DNA from: Euryodendron excelsum
Taxonomy: Eukaryota > Streptophyta > Magnoliopsida > Ericales > Pentaphylacaceae
Reading direction: 5' to 3'
Length of the DNA: 64,000 bases
Assembly (NCBI GenBank): GCA_033060915.1
Contig: CM065385.1
Coordinates: 19,851,001 to 19,915,000, forward strand
Shown here: positions 47,896 through 60,429 of the stretch, one piece after another
Position numbering within the stretch: position 1 is the stretch's first letter
Layout of the letters: each line of letters begins with the position of its first letter
The notes under the pieces: generated by a model
Told to the model about the DNA's origin: nothing
Database searches by the model: none
The model's input: the letters and a program-made list of their open reading frames with translations, nothing else
Made by a program: the position numbers and the translations under genes

Positions 47896-48141
47896 CTTCT
47901 ACCCAGTTTCCGCTTGCTCTTCAGATGCATCATGAGGGCATAGTATATCTTCATCAGGGAATTGGGGTTCCATGAATTGGTAATTATCAATAGGGTTCTT
48001 GGCCAGATAATCTGCTATTACATGCCCCTTGACTACTTTACGGGTAGTGAATACAATATCAAACTCTAAAAGGATCATGTGTCATCGAGCAATTCTGCTA
48101 GACATGGTTAGTTTCTCCAATATATACTTGAGGGGATCTAT

Positions 48142-48387
48142 CTAAGAGATGAGGAAGGTGGTATGGTAGAGCATGTAATGTCTCAGCCTGTGGGCTGCCC
48201 AAGCTAAAGCGCAGCAAGATTTCTCAAGATCAAAATACTTTATCTCATATGGCAGAAACTTTTTGCTGAGGTAGTAAATGGCTTGCTCTTTCCTCCCTGT
48301 TTCGTCATGCTGCCCCAAAACACACCCCATGGAAGTATCCAAAACTGACATATACATCAACAGAGGACGCCCCGGGGTAGGTGCCAC
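48142..48387 (-). pseudogene. RNase H domain of element A pol
   Basis: LMYMSVLDTSMGCVLGQ, then EQAIYYLSKKFLPYE, DLEKSCCALAWAAHRLRHY: the standard gypsy RNase H pattern. It lies in a different frame from the RT, so a frameshift separates them. Confidence 0.85.
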
Positions 48388-48472
48388 TAGAACCGGAGGG
48401 TTCCGTAGATATTATTTGATTCTCTCAAAAACTTTTTGGCAATTATCATCCCATTTTTTTGGAGCGTCTTTC

Positions 48473-49336
48473 TTAAGGAGTTTGAAAATAGGTTTGTACA
48501 GATGGGTCATTTAAGCAATGAAGTTTAATCTCCTTTTCCCCTTTCGGTGCAGGCATTTTGACGATGGACTTGACTTTGGCAGGATCAATCTCTATCCCCT
48601 TTTCATTGACCATAAACCCTAGCAGCTTCCCTAAAGACACTCCTAACATGCATTTGGCAGTATTCAGCTTGAGTTGGTACTTACGGAGACGGTCAAACAC
48701 CTTCCATAGGTTGAACAGGTGATCTTTCCGTTGTTTGGACTTGACAATCATGTCATCCACATAAATTTTCACCTCCTGATGCATTATATCATAAAATAAG
48801 GTCACTACGGGCTTTTGGTAGATTGCCCCCGCATTGCAAAACCCAAATGGCATAACTTTATAACAATACACTCCCCAGGGGGTGATGAAAGCAGTCTTCT
48901 CTTGATCCTCTTCAGCTAGCTTGATTTGGTTGTATCCCGAAAAGTCGTCCATGAAGGAAAACATTTCATGACCGGCCGTGTTGTCAACAAGCAAGTCTAT
49001 GAGTGGGAGAGCGAAATCATCCTTTGGACTGGCTTTGTTGAGATCCCAAAAATCAATACACATCTGCGCCTTGCCGTCTTTCTTAGGTATAGGGACAATG
49101 TTAGCCAGCCATTGGGGATACTCTACTACTTGCAAAAATCCTGTTTGAAACTGTTTAATCACTTTTTCCTTAATCTTTAGACTCCATTTTAGCTTTAATC
49201 TACTTAACTTTTGCTTAAAGGGTTTCATCTGCGAGTCTAGGGGTAAATGGTGCTCCACAATGGATTCATCCAGCCCGAACATGTCTTGATAAGACCAAGC
49301 GAAGACATCTAGGTATGCGTAAAACAGTTCCAACAA
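48473..49336 (-). pseudogene. Reverse transcriptase domain of element A pol
   Basis: 287 residues open. Motifs in order: ANIVPIPKKDGKAQMCIDF (about 78-96), DLNKASPKDDFALPLID, FMDDFSGYNQI (128-138; the family has FMDGFSGYNQI), TAFITPWGVYCYKVMPFG, IYVDDMIVKS (191-200, catalytic YVDD). The preceding VFAWSYQDMFGLDESIVEHHL is the usual linker between protease and RT in this lineage. Confidence 0.9.
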
Positions 49337-49768
49337 TTCTTTGAGTTGCCATTGATCTAATCTTGTGCCGATTCTGAGTTCTTATGGATCCCCTTCATCC
49401 CCTAAATTGACCATTTTTGTTTCCTTAATGTTTATGGTACTGCGATTCTCATGTCTTTCTATTTGTTCCCAAATTGTCTCTAGTATTTCTTTTGAATAAT
49501 TCACATCTACTGTAATTCCCAGTTGCCAGTAATCAAACACAGTGTTAAAGTCAGTATTTGTCAAGATTGGCATTCTCTTGATTAGTTGAGTAAGGTGTTG
49601 GATGCAAGGGTCCCTGACATAGAAAATAGTGCGCAATGAATCAAACAAAAAGGAATATTTTTTCCCATTAACAATAAATTGATTTAAAAGTTTAAGACAA
49701 GTAAATTAGAAAATCAAAGTTTGTTTATGGCAAGTCAGATGATCCAGGGCTTTGCTCTGACGAGCCTT

Positions 49769-50254
49769 CTACCGAAACTTGCGGACACGGATGATGTCTT
49801 CACTGGCCCAATTATGCAAGTTCTCGGTTAGCAGCACTGCTTGAATGGACCCATCTTGAGTTATTCCAATGTCAGCCGTCATGACGGGTACTTCTTGAAT
49901 TTTCTTATTTTTCAGACCTCTATCTGAAGCAGACACTCCCTTTCCCATATTTAACTGCTCAAATTGATCCAAGATCTCCAGGGTAGCTTTCTTGTTAGCC
50001 CTCTTCTTCCGTGCTGCTTCTCTTCTCTGTTTTTTTGTAGGTTCATATCCCAACCCAAACGTAGGTTCGGCTGACAGTATTTCTACAACCTCAGGCCTTC
50101 CTTGTAAATACTTTCCTAAGCCTTTCCCCGGGTGGAATCCATTTGTTTTGAAGTACCGCACTATCATTTGAGAATTCCGGAAATATTTCGGCTCCACTTG
50201 ATCTTCCTTCTGCATGACGGTGATATATTCGAATGACTGAATGCAGGAGGGCAA
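49769..50254 (-). pseudogene. G-patch-containing segment of element A pol
   Basis: Contains FHPGKGLGKYLQGRPE and FGLGYEPTKKQRREA, a Gly-rich G-patch-like motif found between protease and RT in some plant Tat elements. In frame with the RT ORF but separated by stops. A role in RNA binding is an inference from the family. Confidence 0.65.
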
Positions 50255-50395
50255 TTCAGTGTCAGGTGGGACGATATCAGCTTTGTATATGGCGAATTAT
50301 TTTTCAGTGAAAATAGAAATCAACTTGGAGCCTATGATGAACTTAACTTTCTGATGGAGGCTAGAAGGGACCACACTCGCTGAATGAATCCAAGG

Positions 50396-50859
50396 TCATT
50401 CTAAGAGCAAGTTGTAGACAGCCAGAATGTGCAAGACTTGGAACTTAATTGTGAAGGTTACTAGCCTTATCTTAATAGGCATTTCAATTTCTCCTATAAT
50501 TTCCCTTTGAGAACCATCAAAGGTGCAAATAACTGTAGTACTATTATTTAGATAGTTTCTATCCATTCCAAGCCTTTCTAAGGTAGAATACGGACAAACG
50601 TTCAAAGCGACCCATTATCTATTAATACTTTGACTACCATTTTTCCTCTTGTTCTTACAGCCACATGCAGGGCACAGGTATGACCCATTCCATCAGCAGG
50701 AATCTCGTCATCAGAGAAGGTGATGATGTTCGGAGCCATGATGAGGCTCACCATGTTATGTAGGTTATCCGGCGTGAAGCTCTCAGGCACATGAGCATCT
50801 TTGAGGATCTTCAACAAAGCATCCTGGTATACTTCGGAGGTGAGTAGCAGGCCTAACAT
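50396..50859 (-). pseudogene. Retropepsin-like protease domain of element A pol
   Basis: The upstream frame holds ITFSDDEIPADGMGHTCALH and VVKVLIDNGSL; the next frame continues NVCPYSTLERLG. Tat proteases have the active-site sequence LIDNGSALNVCP, so a frameshift falls within the active-site motif at about 50600. Confidence 0.8.
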
Positions 50860-51591
50860 TGAAATATGGGCCGGGGCTTTTCTAAGTCATTCCATGATGT
50901 TGTAATCAACCTTTCCTAAAGCTTTGGTGAATTCTGATATCTCCTTATCTGTCAGTTGGTTGGAGCTTTCCCCCTCTTTATCCTTTCCCTTCCTTTTTCT
51001 TTCCACTTCAGCAGAGGTGTAAAGTCGCCCTGACCGAGTTATCCCTCGTATTTCTGCTACAGGCTCTCCGATGCTTTTATTAGGTGGGTAACTCCATAGG
51101 ACACTATGAAGACTGTATATTGGCGATTGGGTTATAATGGGAAGAGTTATCTTTGGGTTTATAGGCAAAGGGATTATCATTGGTGACGGGTTGGCGAGGA
51201 TGGGCAAGGTGGTGGGCACAATTGGTTTCTTTGGTAGGACTAAGGGTAATATGGGTCATATGGCTCTTTGGGTGTTAGCTTGAGGTTTAGGCCCAACCAT
51301 GGCAACCATGGGTTCAAGTTCAGACAAAGGAGTAAGGATGTGGCGGTAATAAGGGGGACTAAGTAAAGTTTCAATGTTTAGGTTCATGTTGGGTTCATGA
51401 GATTGTATGGTTAGGATAGAAGGGTCTTGATATTCGGGTTCTTTTAGGATATAAGTCGTCCCTCTTGGAATTGCAACAGATGGGTCATGTGGGGTGTCTC
51501 TGCTAAGATTCTTGCTTTCCAGTGGTATACTATCTTGAAGCTTGTGAATCATGGCCTTCACTAATACGGAGGATATTGAATTAGTGTCCAT

Positions 51592-53036
51592 TTTCCTTTC
51601 GTACAAAGACGAAATGAAAACAAGGATACAAGTTGCAAGTTAGTGTCTGGTTTTAAGAGAGTCCTATGCAATGAATGCCCTAAGGTGTCCCTATCTAAGA
51701 GGGAAACTAATCATGATCTATTGGCTCACTTTTGAAGATAGGGGGTTTGCCCCTGTATGCAAGTACCTTACCATTGATTAAGCATTTAGACTCATCTTTA
51801 CATTCATTCATTCACGGAAAAAGGATATATTGAACTTCTAAGCTTAGAATATAAAAGAGGCAGAATACACTTTAATAGGGGGAGGGGGAACATTTTTCTT
51901 TGGACTTTCACCTATCTAATTTTACACATGAAATCCTAAACTACTCTCGAGTCTTCGGATTTGCCTTCTTCGGATTCAATGTCGAGGAGGTCGTTGAGAG
52001 ATCTTGTTGATTGATTGCTCCTTGTCTTCTTGGCAATCCTATCTCCGTAAGCATAGAGGGATTGGGGCCCCTCTTATGGAATGACTTGAAATGCATGCAA
52101 TGAGTCCTTAGGGTTACGTGGGAACCCTTAGGGTTTTGGTAGGTCTAATGAAATGGAGAGTGAACTTGGTGTCACTCTCTTTGGGTTGATCATATGCATG
52201 AGAATGCAGTGACTTGAGTTACTTTGAAACTCTTGTCTTGACATGGAATGTCAAATGCATGAACATGGATACATAGAGTAAAGAGAAAGAGAATGCGTTT
52301 GTAAAGTAAACATGGATACATGAGCAATTATACAGTCATTATCACAACAGAAATAAACAAGTATAGAGGAAAGTAAAAGAAATCGCTCTTTCCTCCATGA
52401 TTTTAGACAACAGTGCGCCTGTCTTAAATTCGGCAGAGGTTCAGCTATGCATGGTGTCTATATAAGCATAAGGTTGAGGGTTTACTAATGCGTCCTAAAA
52501 AGGCGTGGTTTTCGAATCTTCAAACCTAGGCCCACTCCCCAAGGTGGTGCCTTGATCGGTTGGTGATCTGAGCGGGGAAACCATCAAGAGGCCATAGGCG
52601 AAGAAACTGACAAAGCATCTTGCCCACAACCAATATACCATTCCCCCTTCTAACTAGAAGGGACATATCAGGGTAAAGAATGCAAGTATGCAGAATGCAA
52701 GTGCACGTGCAGTGTGTATGTGCTTTTTGAAAGCGGAGGGAAAAGCCCAACAACTTCCATACATCCTGTTCATTCCATTCATTCATGCATAGCAGTTAGT
52801 ATGACATAAATAATAATGCAAACAAAAGCCTACCTACAAAACAAAGATGTAAGAGTTAGTATATGGATGGCAAACTTAATGCAAAATAATATGAATGGAG
52901 TTAAATGCATGTTTTTGAAAACTACTTTGAAAATTTGATTTTGAAAATTGAAAGTGGATAAAATTGAACAAGTTAATTGAAGACTCTACATGGGTTAAGG
53001 GTGAAGAGACATGACTATGGCCTAACCCTCTAAGTG
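51592..53036 (-). other. Leader (5' UTR) of element A
   Basis: About 1.45 kb, homologous to the leaders of B and C up to roughly 100 nt before the ORF. It has the same GCCCACAACCAATATACC block (plus, near 52622). The small ORF seen in B and C is frameshifted here. No gag is hidden in it. Confidence 0.65.
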
Positions 53037-53054
53037 TCTCCAGTGGAATCTCCA
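53037..53054 (-). other. Primer binding site of element A (decayed)
   Basis: The plus strand reads TCTCCAGTGGAATCTCCA, aligned two bases from the LTR like C's TCCCCAGTAGAGTCGCCA, with four differences from it. Confidence 0.7.
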
Positions 53055-53056
53055 GC

Positions 53057-56000
53057 TGTTGCATCCAGATTTTTGGCACTCGTGGAATACACACACAAGA
53101 TGGAAAAATACTGTACGCTCTCTTTAGAACTCATCCTCCTACAAGAATGAGTGAGGCTAGGTTTGAATTGAAAATTGATTTTGAATAAAGGCTTTTGGAA
53201 AACAATTTGGAATCGTCACCTAACTTGATTAAGGTAAGTTAGGTCACCTAAAAACTAAGCACAATCCGAATATCACACTTAGGGTTTTTCAAAAAGATTT
53301 TGAAAATACTTCCTCAAGAGAAGGTTTTTAAGAAAATAGGTTGTTTGGCAACCTTTCAAAATATTTAAGCCATTTTTTGAAAATAACTCCATTTGGTCTT
53401 TGAAAATAGTGATCTAGGTTTAGAGGTTGGTTACGTGTAAAGAAGACGCACTAAGCCATCACCCTACCCCGCCCTTGCGGTACCTATATGTCTATTCATC
53501 CTAGATTCACCCATTAGAATCTTCGATTAATAAATGTCCAATACTATCCACTTTTGAAAAGAATGTTTAAAAGGAAAAGACCTGATGCATGATATACAAA
53601 TGCAATGGAAATATTTGATTTAGAAATAGATTTTGAGGAGAAGACCTGAAGTTTGAGAATAGACTTGAAAAGAAAATTTGATCTTGAAAATAGATTTGAA
53701 AAGATTTGATTTAATTTTGAAAATAGACTTGAAAAGATAGATTTGATTTTGAAAGAAAAATTTTAGAAATTGGAAATAGAGATTTGAAAAAAAAGTTATG
53801 ACCGCACCCGTGAGGGTTGCCTATGTATCCCTTTTGAGGAATCAGGTCAGCTGTAGTTCGGACAAGAGTCCGATTGAAAATATGAGATTTTGATTGGAAA
53901 AAGAAATTGAGTTGGAATTTGGATTGGAAGATTAGGAAATTTGAACTTTGATTGGAAGATTTGAAAAAATTGGTTTTGAAAAGCTTGGTTTTAGGAAAGA
54001 TGAAACTTAGGAAAGGCTTGAAGTTTAAGAAAGATTTTGACTTGACTCGGAAGGGATTTAGAAAAGATTTGACTTGAATGTGGGACTTGGAAGATTAGAG
54101 AAAGATTTGATTTAGGAAAGTTTTGACTTGGGAAAGTTTCAAAATGGGAAAGTTCCGTTTTATGAAAGTTTCATTCTAGGAAAGATTTCGAATTAGGAAA
54201 GTTTTATTTTAAGAAAGGTTTCAGATTAGGAAAGTTTAAAATAGGGAAGGTTTTGAAATTGGAAATTTTTGAATTTAGAAAATTTTAACTTAATAAAGTT
54301 TCAAATTTTGAAAGTTTTGGATTTGGAAAGATTTGAAATTTGGAAATGTTTAAATTTTAGAAAGATTCAAAATTTGAGTTTTAGAAATACTTAAAATTAG
54401 GAAAGGTTTGAGTTGAAGAAAGATTGGAAAATTTAGATATGGATAAGTTGAAATTTGGAAAGGTATAGAATCAGAAAAATTAAGAAGCTTAAAGTTTAAG
54501 AAAAGATTTGAAAGTTTAAGTTTGGGAAACTTAAGGTTTAGGAAGTTATGAGATTAGGAAGGATTGGGATTAGAAAAGATTTGATTTTATTTCTAAAACA
54601 AAAGATTGGATTTGTTTTCTAAAAGGAGGTGATTTGATTCTATTTCCAAAAATAGAGAATAGGATCTGGTTTCCTAAATGGGGAGATTGGATTTGGTTTG
54701 CTAAAATAGAGGATATGATTTGACATGGAATTGGAAAGATGGAGTTTTGAAAATCTTAGATTTTGGTGTAGAAAATAGGGTTTGGAAAACTAAAGTTTGA
54801 GGCCAAAATAGAAAATTAAAAATTATGTTTTTGGAAAGAAAATTAGGATTTCCTAACCATAGCTCCAAGAAAAAGGGATTTTGAGAAGTGAATTTTGGAA
54901 AGGAAAATTTTTGGAAGGAGATCTAAAAAAATGAGTTTTTGGAAAGTACACTTGAAAAGAGAGTTTTTGGAAAGGGATTTTTGGAAAGAGTTTGAAAAGT
55001 ATTTTTAGGAAAATAAGTTTTGTTAAGGGAATTTTTAGAAAACAATTTTTAGGAAGCCATTTTGGAAAGGATATTGGAGAGAATTTTTAGAAAGTATGTT
55101 AGAGAAAAGATTTTAGAGAATAGACATGAAAAGAGATTTTGGAAAGGATTTAAAAAAAAGGGGGGGGGGGGGGGGGTGGGTTTTGGAAAGTAAGTTTGAA
55201 AAGTAATTTGAAAAGGGATGGACTTTCGCAAGCCTCTAAAAATATCTCACTTTCCTAAAACGATTCTAACCGTACAACAGTTAGAACCATTCTAAGATTG
55301 TGGTTTTGAAAATAACAAGGACTTGAAAATATGGACCATATTGGTCACTTTAAGTGTAACACTTTCCTAAAGCAACCTTAATCATGAAAATGCTAGAATC
55401 ACCTTAGGATTATGATTTTGAAAATAAGTTTTTGAATAAGAAAACTTTAACGCAAGTTTTGAAAATGGTTGTGATGCAAGTTTTGAAAACAAGTTTGAAA
55501 ACGGATTTTGGAGAGATGCATGATCATGATAAGCACAATGCAAGTTGGGGTTGTTAATATACAAGGTTAAAGGTTTCACCACATAATCAAGGGGGCCGAA
55601 CCCACATGGTCTCTAGTTAGACTAAAAGAAAGCCCCTGACAAGGTGACTTTCAATAGCCTAATCCTACACATGAACTGGGGAGTCCCTTGTTTCAAGCAT
55701 GCAAGAAAGGGGAGGAGAAGATGGGGGATTAAAATAGAAGAAGACCCAAGTGGGCTAGGAGAGAGAAAAGAGAGGGGGGATTTGCGTAAACATAAATAAG
55801 AAGCCTACATTGTGTCTTCTTTTATTTGCTTTGTTTTACTCGCTTTCTTTACTTCGATCTTTGCTTGGCTTTGCGTCGGTCTTCAAGAGCTTGCTTTGAT
55901 CTTCGGGGGAGTTGCAGCACTTCAAGTCTTCAATGGAGGCTTTGGAGGCTATTATATGAGTGTATATGAGTGTATGTGAGTGTATGATGGCTAGGGTTTG

Positions 56001-57671
56001 GAAAACCCAAAGAGAACTAGGGTTTGGAGAGGCTTCTAGCTTTGTGTATCGAAGTAAAGAGTTTTTAGACTAAGAAATTGTGGACCCTTTTCATGCTGGA
56101 AGAGGCTTTATATTTATAGACAGAGGATTGACATGGTGACTGTTGCTGTGGCGCTAGGCAAAATTTCCTTCAGGCCAAATTTTGGATTAGCGCCACTTAG
56201 GAAAGTTTTATGGTCGGCAAATAACGTATCTTCAGAAGATTTGGGAGCCTGTACTAGTGATTACCATGCAATTTTTAGTCTAGCTTCACTAGGAGTAACT
56301 CCGGAAGGTTCGAGAATGATTTAAGGGGCCGAGAATGGCCTAGAGGGTTGAAAAGGGATAAGAACCCTTAGAATAGTGTCTCGGGGGGTGGTAGACTTGA
56401 AGAATGATGACAAGATGTGTTGGAAGGGTTGACCAGGCCATCTAGGGCAAAACAGTTAATCGGGCCAGAAAGCTACCGAGATGGACTTCGAATATCCTAG
56501 AAGAAGACTCAAGGCCTGGAAACATTACGTAGAATATTCCAGGACGTTACCGGTTTGATACCCAGAACTGGTATGGTTGGAAGAGGCGACCGACCCACCA
56601 GGGGTAAAACGATCATTTTGCGTCAAGTTTGCTGGAACTGACTCGAAATGATTTGGAAGAGTAATGGAAGGCTAGGGATAATATCAGAAACATCCCCGGG
56701 AGCTTACCGGTTTGATACCCAGAGCCGGTGTGGTTCCCGGGGCACTCGGATGCCTAAGGGCAAAATAGTCATTTTGACCAGAGAGTCTCAGAATTGGCTC
56801 GAAATCGACTAGAAGGCACTTAAACATGCCGGATCATCCTTGGGACAATCCTAGAGGGGTGGACTTACAGTTCTGAGGACTTAGATACCTTCTCAAGAAG
56901 CGTGCCGGAAATGGCCCTAGGGGCAGTTTGGTCGTTTTTCACCGGAGTGGGCTAGCAGGCACTGGTGTTAACCTGGGTTTTGAGTGTTTCCATCACTCTG
57001 ACAGCGGTTCCGTGACACAGGGGTTTGTTGGCAATTTCCTATATCGACCTGTTTGCGAGTGTTTCCGCCACTCTAATGGTTGCGATGTTTACAAGTATTT
57101 CTATTACTCTAACGGGTCGCGATCATTCCAAAGACTGCCTGATCTCGGGAAGCTGCTAGGTGGACTTATCGCCTAAGGAATCAACTTTCTCGGAAGACGT
57201 ACCAAAACGGACATTTCTTTATTGGCGGGCTAGCAAGCGTCAAAGGTGGACCGTTTAACCATATCTAGGACTTGGGGTCTCATCCTAGTCAATGGGTTTG
57301 AAGGGACTTACCGTTCCAAAGAGTTCTCGAAAAACGTGTCAAACAGGATGGACTTATCGCCTTGAGGAATCAACTATCTCGAAAGGCGTGCTGAATTTAA
57401 TTAGAACTAGAAGTGGACTTGAAATTGGATTTAAGATTAAAGCGAGGACTTACTATCTTCAAAAGGACATGCCCACTGGAATTGGACCGAACAATGTCCG
57501 AAGGGCACTTTGGTCATTTTGCCTCTATTTGGGCCCAATGGGCCCACGAAGCGATCGATTGACTAGATTATGTTTGAAAAACTTATTTAAATTGGAATAT
57601 GTCCATTTTGACTTGAACTCAAGTCTGGACGGTCCGAGGAATGCCGAGCGGGCAAAAATGGGGTGCTTACA
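53057..57671 (-). repeat. Element A 5' LTR
   Basis: 4615 bp; the plus strand starts TGTTGCATCC and ends GGGGTGCTTACA. Pairs with 4017-8745. It is followed on the left by PBS and leader, so it is the 5' LTR. A G17 run is at 55160-55176, and part of the purine tract present in the 3' LTR (about 5930-6060) is missing. Confidence 0.9.
56109..56119 (-). promoter_or_regulatory. Probable promoter TATA box of element A
   Basis: The minus strand reads CTATAAATATA in the conserved LTR position. Telo-boxes (AAACCCTA on minus) follow at about 56035-55990. This would drive the full-length element A transcript. Confidence 0.5.
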
Positions 57672-57676
57672 GCGTG
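57672..57676. repeat. Right TSD of element A (degenerate)
   Basis: GCGTG, pairing with GTGTA at 4012-4016. Confidence 0.6.
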
Positions 57677-58663
57677 GTTCCCTAGGCGCTCGGCTATCTA
57701 GGGGCAAAATGGTTATTTTGATCGGAGGGTTTCGGAATTGGCCCGAAATTGACTAAAAGGCATCTAATCATGCCAGATTGTCTTTAGGACAATCTTGGTA
57801 GGGTGGACTTATCACTTTGAGCACTTAGGTACTTTCTCAAAAAAGCATGCTAAAAAGCCCTAAGGGCAATTTAGTCATTTTTCACCAGAGTGGTCTAGCA
57901 AACACTGGTGTTGACCTGAGTTTTGAGTGTTTCCGTCACTCTGACAATTTGTGATGAGTTGGTTTCCAAAGGTATCCCGTTCTTTAGTAAATGTGTCACA
58001 TCCAAAAGGCGAGTTCGGTCCCGTGACATAAGGGGTTTATTGGCAATTCTCTATATCGACCTATTTGCGAGTGTTTCTATCACTCTGATGGTTGCAAAGT
58101 TTGCTAGTATTTTCGTTATTTTAACGTGTCGCAATCATTCCAGAGACTGCCTGATCTTAGAAAGCTGTCAGGTGGACTTATTGCTTGAGGAATCAACTTT
58201 CTCGAAAGACGTGCCAAAACTGACATTCTTCATTGGCGGGCTAGTAGGTGCCAAAGGTGGATCGTTCTACCCTCTCGGGGACTTGGAGTTTCATCCCGCT
58301 CAACGGGTTTGAAGGGACTAATCGTTTCAAAGATTTTTCTCAAAAAATGTGTTGTGTTGGTGGGTCTTACCGTTTGAGGGATTAACTTTCTCCTGGACTG
58401 GAATTTAATTTTGATCTTGGAATTGAGATTAAAATGGGGACTTACTCTCTTCAAGAATACTTGCTCACTAGAATTGGACCAAAGAATGCCCTAAGGGCAT
58501 TTTGGTCATCTCGCCTCTAGTTGGGCCCAATAGGCTCGCGAAGCGATGGATTGACTAGATTATGTTTGGAAAGTTGGTTTGAACTGGAATATGTCTATAT
58601 TGGCTTGAACTCAAATCTGGACAAATTGGAGGCCGCTGAGCGGGTAAAAATGGGGTGCTTACA
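57677..58663 (-). repeat. Element D 3' LTR, second part
   Basis: Continues the LTR cut at 4016: it opens GTTCCCTAGG, the sequence expected after GGTGTG, and ends AATGGGGTGCTTACA. Compared with other LTRs it has one extra insert near 57950-58020. Confidence 0.85.
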
Positions 58664-58683
58664 ACTGTTCCTCTTTTCATGTC
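58664..58683 (-). other. Polypurine tract of element D (decayed)
   Basis: The minus strand reads GAAAAGAGGAACAGT before the LTR start. Homologous to the PPTs of A and C with substitutions. Confidence 0.7.
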
Positions 58684-59107
58684 TTTGCTTGTCGAAAACA
58701 TAAAACGATAGAGTAAGAGTCCCATGTTGACCATGAGGCGGTCGAAGGGATGGACTGTGAGGATTTTTTTGGAAACTGGAGTTTGAAAATGGACATTTGG
58801 CCCAAAGGGTGTTCGAAATTGAGTTTTGTTGGGAAAAAGGCAAAACTGCCCGGAATTGGAAACTGCTAATGGCGCCCTTGTTAAATTTGCCTTGGCACCA
58901 CTAGCCTGGAATCAAAACCAGCAAACTGTTGGTTCAACGCTTTGCAGAAGTTGAATGGTTTTTTTTTTTAAATTTGAGAGCTCTTCTAAGGAAATTGACT
59001 TGGACATTGAAGGAGCGCTTCCTAGGGACCACTAAGGGTTGCCGAAAGTAGTCACCATCACTGGAAAAGTTACCGGAAGAGAAGATTTTGCCGGAGAACT
59101 TTAAGAG

Positions 59108-60325
59108 ATGAGTTTTTTATTTTATGTTGATTTTGATGTGTAGCATTCCATTTGAGTTTGGTGAACAGTGGAAATTAATGTTTTGATATATTTTGAACAC
59201 TTTAGTGAAGTTGGTTTTGCATTTTAGTGCTTGTTTGATTTAGTTTGAACAATTTTGCATGATTATGTGAAGGGATTTTCTGTAGGAATAGAGGATTTGT
59301 CCCTATAGCTTTGGGTATTGAGTTTTTTGGCTAGTTTTTCATCCTATGTGCCTTAGAAAAAAGTGTTTAACAAACATATGAAGCTTCGTGATTTTTTGAA
59401 AACTCGGTAAATTTTTGATTTTTTGAAAAATAGAAAATACTTAGAAAATAGAGAAAATTAAGAAAATTTTAGAAATTGATGGAATTATTAAAGTTTAATA
59501 TTTAGAAAAATATGAGAGCATTGTAGAAAATATTTGAAATGATCTTAAGAAATTTTGTGGCAACTTTGGAACCCATGGGTTTTTTGAAAATTTGAAAATC
59601 TTTGACAACGTATACAAGTGTTAGTGTTGTGTGAAGTTTATTTTTTGTGCTAGTGTAGTGGGCGTTCTAGGGACCATTTTTAAGGGGAACTTTGCTGAAA
59701 TTTTTTCAAAATTCAGAAAATAGTTGGAAAAGTTTTTGAAATAAAATATTTTTTGAAGGAAAAAGATATAAAACTATTAAGTGCGAGGCCTTTTTAGTGA
59801 AGAAGGCCCCGAGAAACTCGGGGGGTATTTTTTTTTTTTAAACTATTTGAAACAAAGAGTTTAGAAGAATCTTAAACCTGATTGGAAAAGAAAGTTTCTT
59901 GAAAAACTGAATAAAAAAAGCTTTGAGATGGATTGAAAATTTTGAAATTTGATTTTGAAAATGATTTTTGGCCTTAATTTTTGAAATGGATCTTGGAGGG
60001 AAACATTTAGTATCCTTAGAATTTTATTCTAAAAACTGATCTTAAAGATGAACTTTTGGAGGAAGGAATTAGAAAATGCTTTTGAAAGCTAATTTTGGAA
60101 AAGAATTTTCAAAGGAAAGAGTTTTTGAAAACTTTTGAGGGACGAAGTTAGAAAAGCCTTGGGAAACTGATTTTGAAAAAGAATTTTTGGAGGGAAAAGT
60201 TCAAGAAACTTTTTTAGAGTTGATTTTCAAAGAGGCCTTTTGGATGGAAAAGTTTAAGAAATCTTTGGTTGGAGTAGGATATGTTGACTGTTGTATCATT
60301 CATTTTCATTTATATTTTACTTTTG

Positions 60326-60376
<51 letters not shown>

Positions 60377-60428
60377 TTGAAATGTATATACTTTATATTA
60401 ATACCTCTTACCTTGGTTTATCTTTCAG
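59108..60428 (+). other. Intron 1 region of element D's antisense gene
   Basis: Aligned to the introns of A, B and C. The donor is mutated (TTAAGAG/ATGAGT instead of GTGAGT); the acceptor is TCTTTCAG/GATGG. It contains extra purine-rich sequence (about 59770-60270) and an ATT microsatellite just before the acceptor. Confidence 0.6.
60326..60376. repeat. (TTA)n microsatellite
   Basis: About 17 TTA units in the antisense intron, some 50 bp before the acceptor. Confidence 0.95.
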
Positions 60429-60429
60429 G

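Larger units (their letters stand above)
46220..51591 (-). pseudogene. Tat-lineage pol (PR, G-patch, RT, RH, aRH, INT), element A
   Basis: Begins at the ATG at 51591 (MDTNSISSVLVKAMIHKLQD) and ends AVKRYYI with a stop at 46220-46222, the usual end of Tat pol. Order: a ~250-residue N-terminal part without capsid motifs, protease, G-patch, RT, RNase H, archaeal-type RNase H, integrase. At least three frame changes (near 50600, between 48473 and 48387, and inside integrase) plus many stops. This would be the only enzyme source in the window. No capsid or zinc-finger-like motif was found between leader and protease, so Gag must have come from elsewhere or was lost. Confidence 0.85.
4017..57671 (-). 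mobile_element. Element A, pol-bearing Tat-lineage retrotransposon, interrupted by B and C
   Basis: The 3' LTR is 4017-8745 and the 5' LTR is 53057-57671. They are paired by close similarity: the stretch after 4501 and the stretch after 53549 share the same distinctive run of AGATTTGAAAAG-type words, which B's and C's LTRs lack. In minus-strand order it has 5' LTR, PBS, leader, decayed pol ending at 46220, a spacer, the antisense DUF7745-like ORF, an antisense intron and leader exon, PPT and 3' LTR. Element C interrupts the spacer and element B interrupts the antisense ORF at its start. Subtracting B, C and one TSD copy each leaves about 20.5 kb. No capsid gag is recognisable. Confidence 0.85.

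Noticed and set aside
56928..57756. Plus-strand ORFs in the LTR as possible genes
   Set aside because: They fall in U3 sequence repeated in all six LTRs, with different frames and stops in each copy and no domain resemblance.
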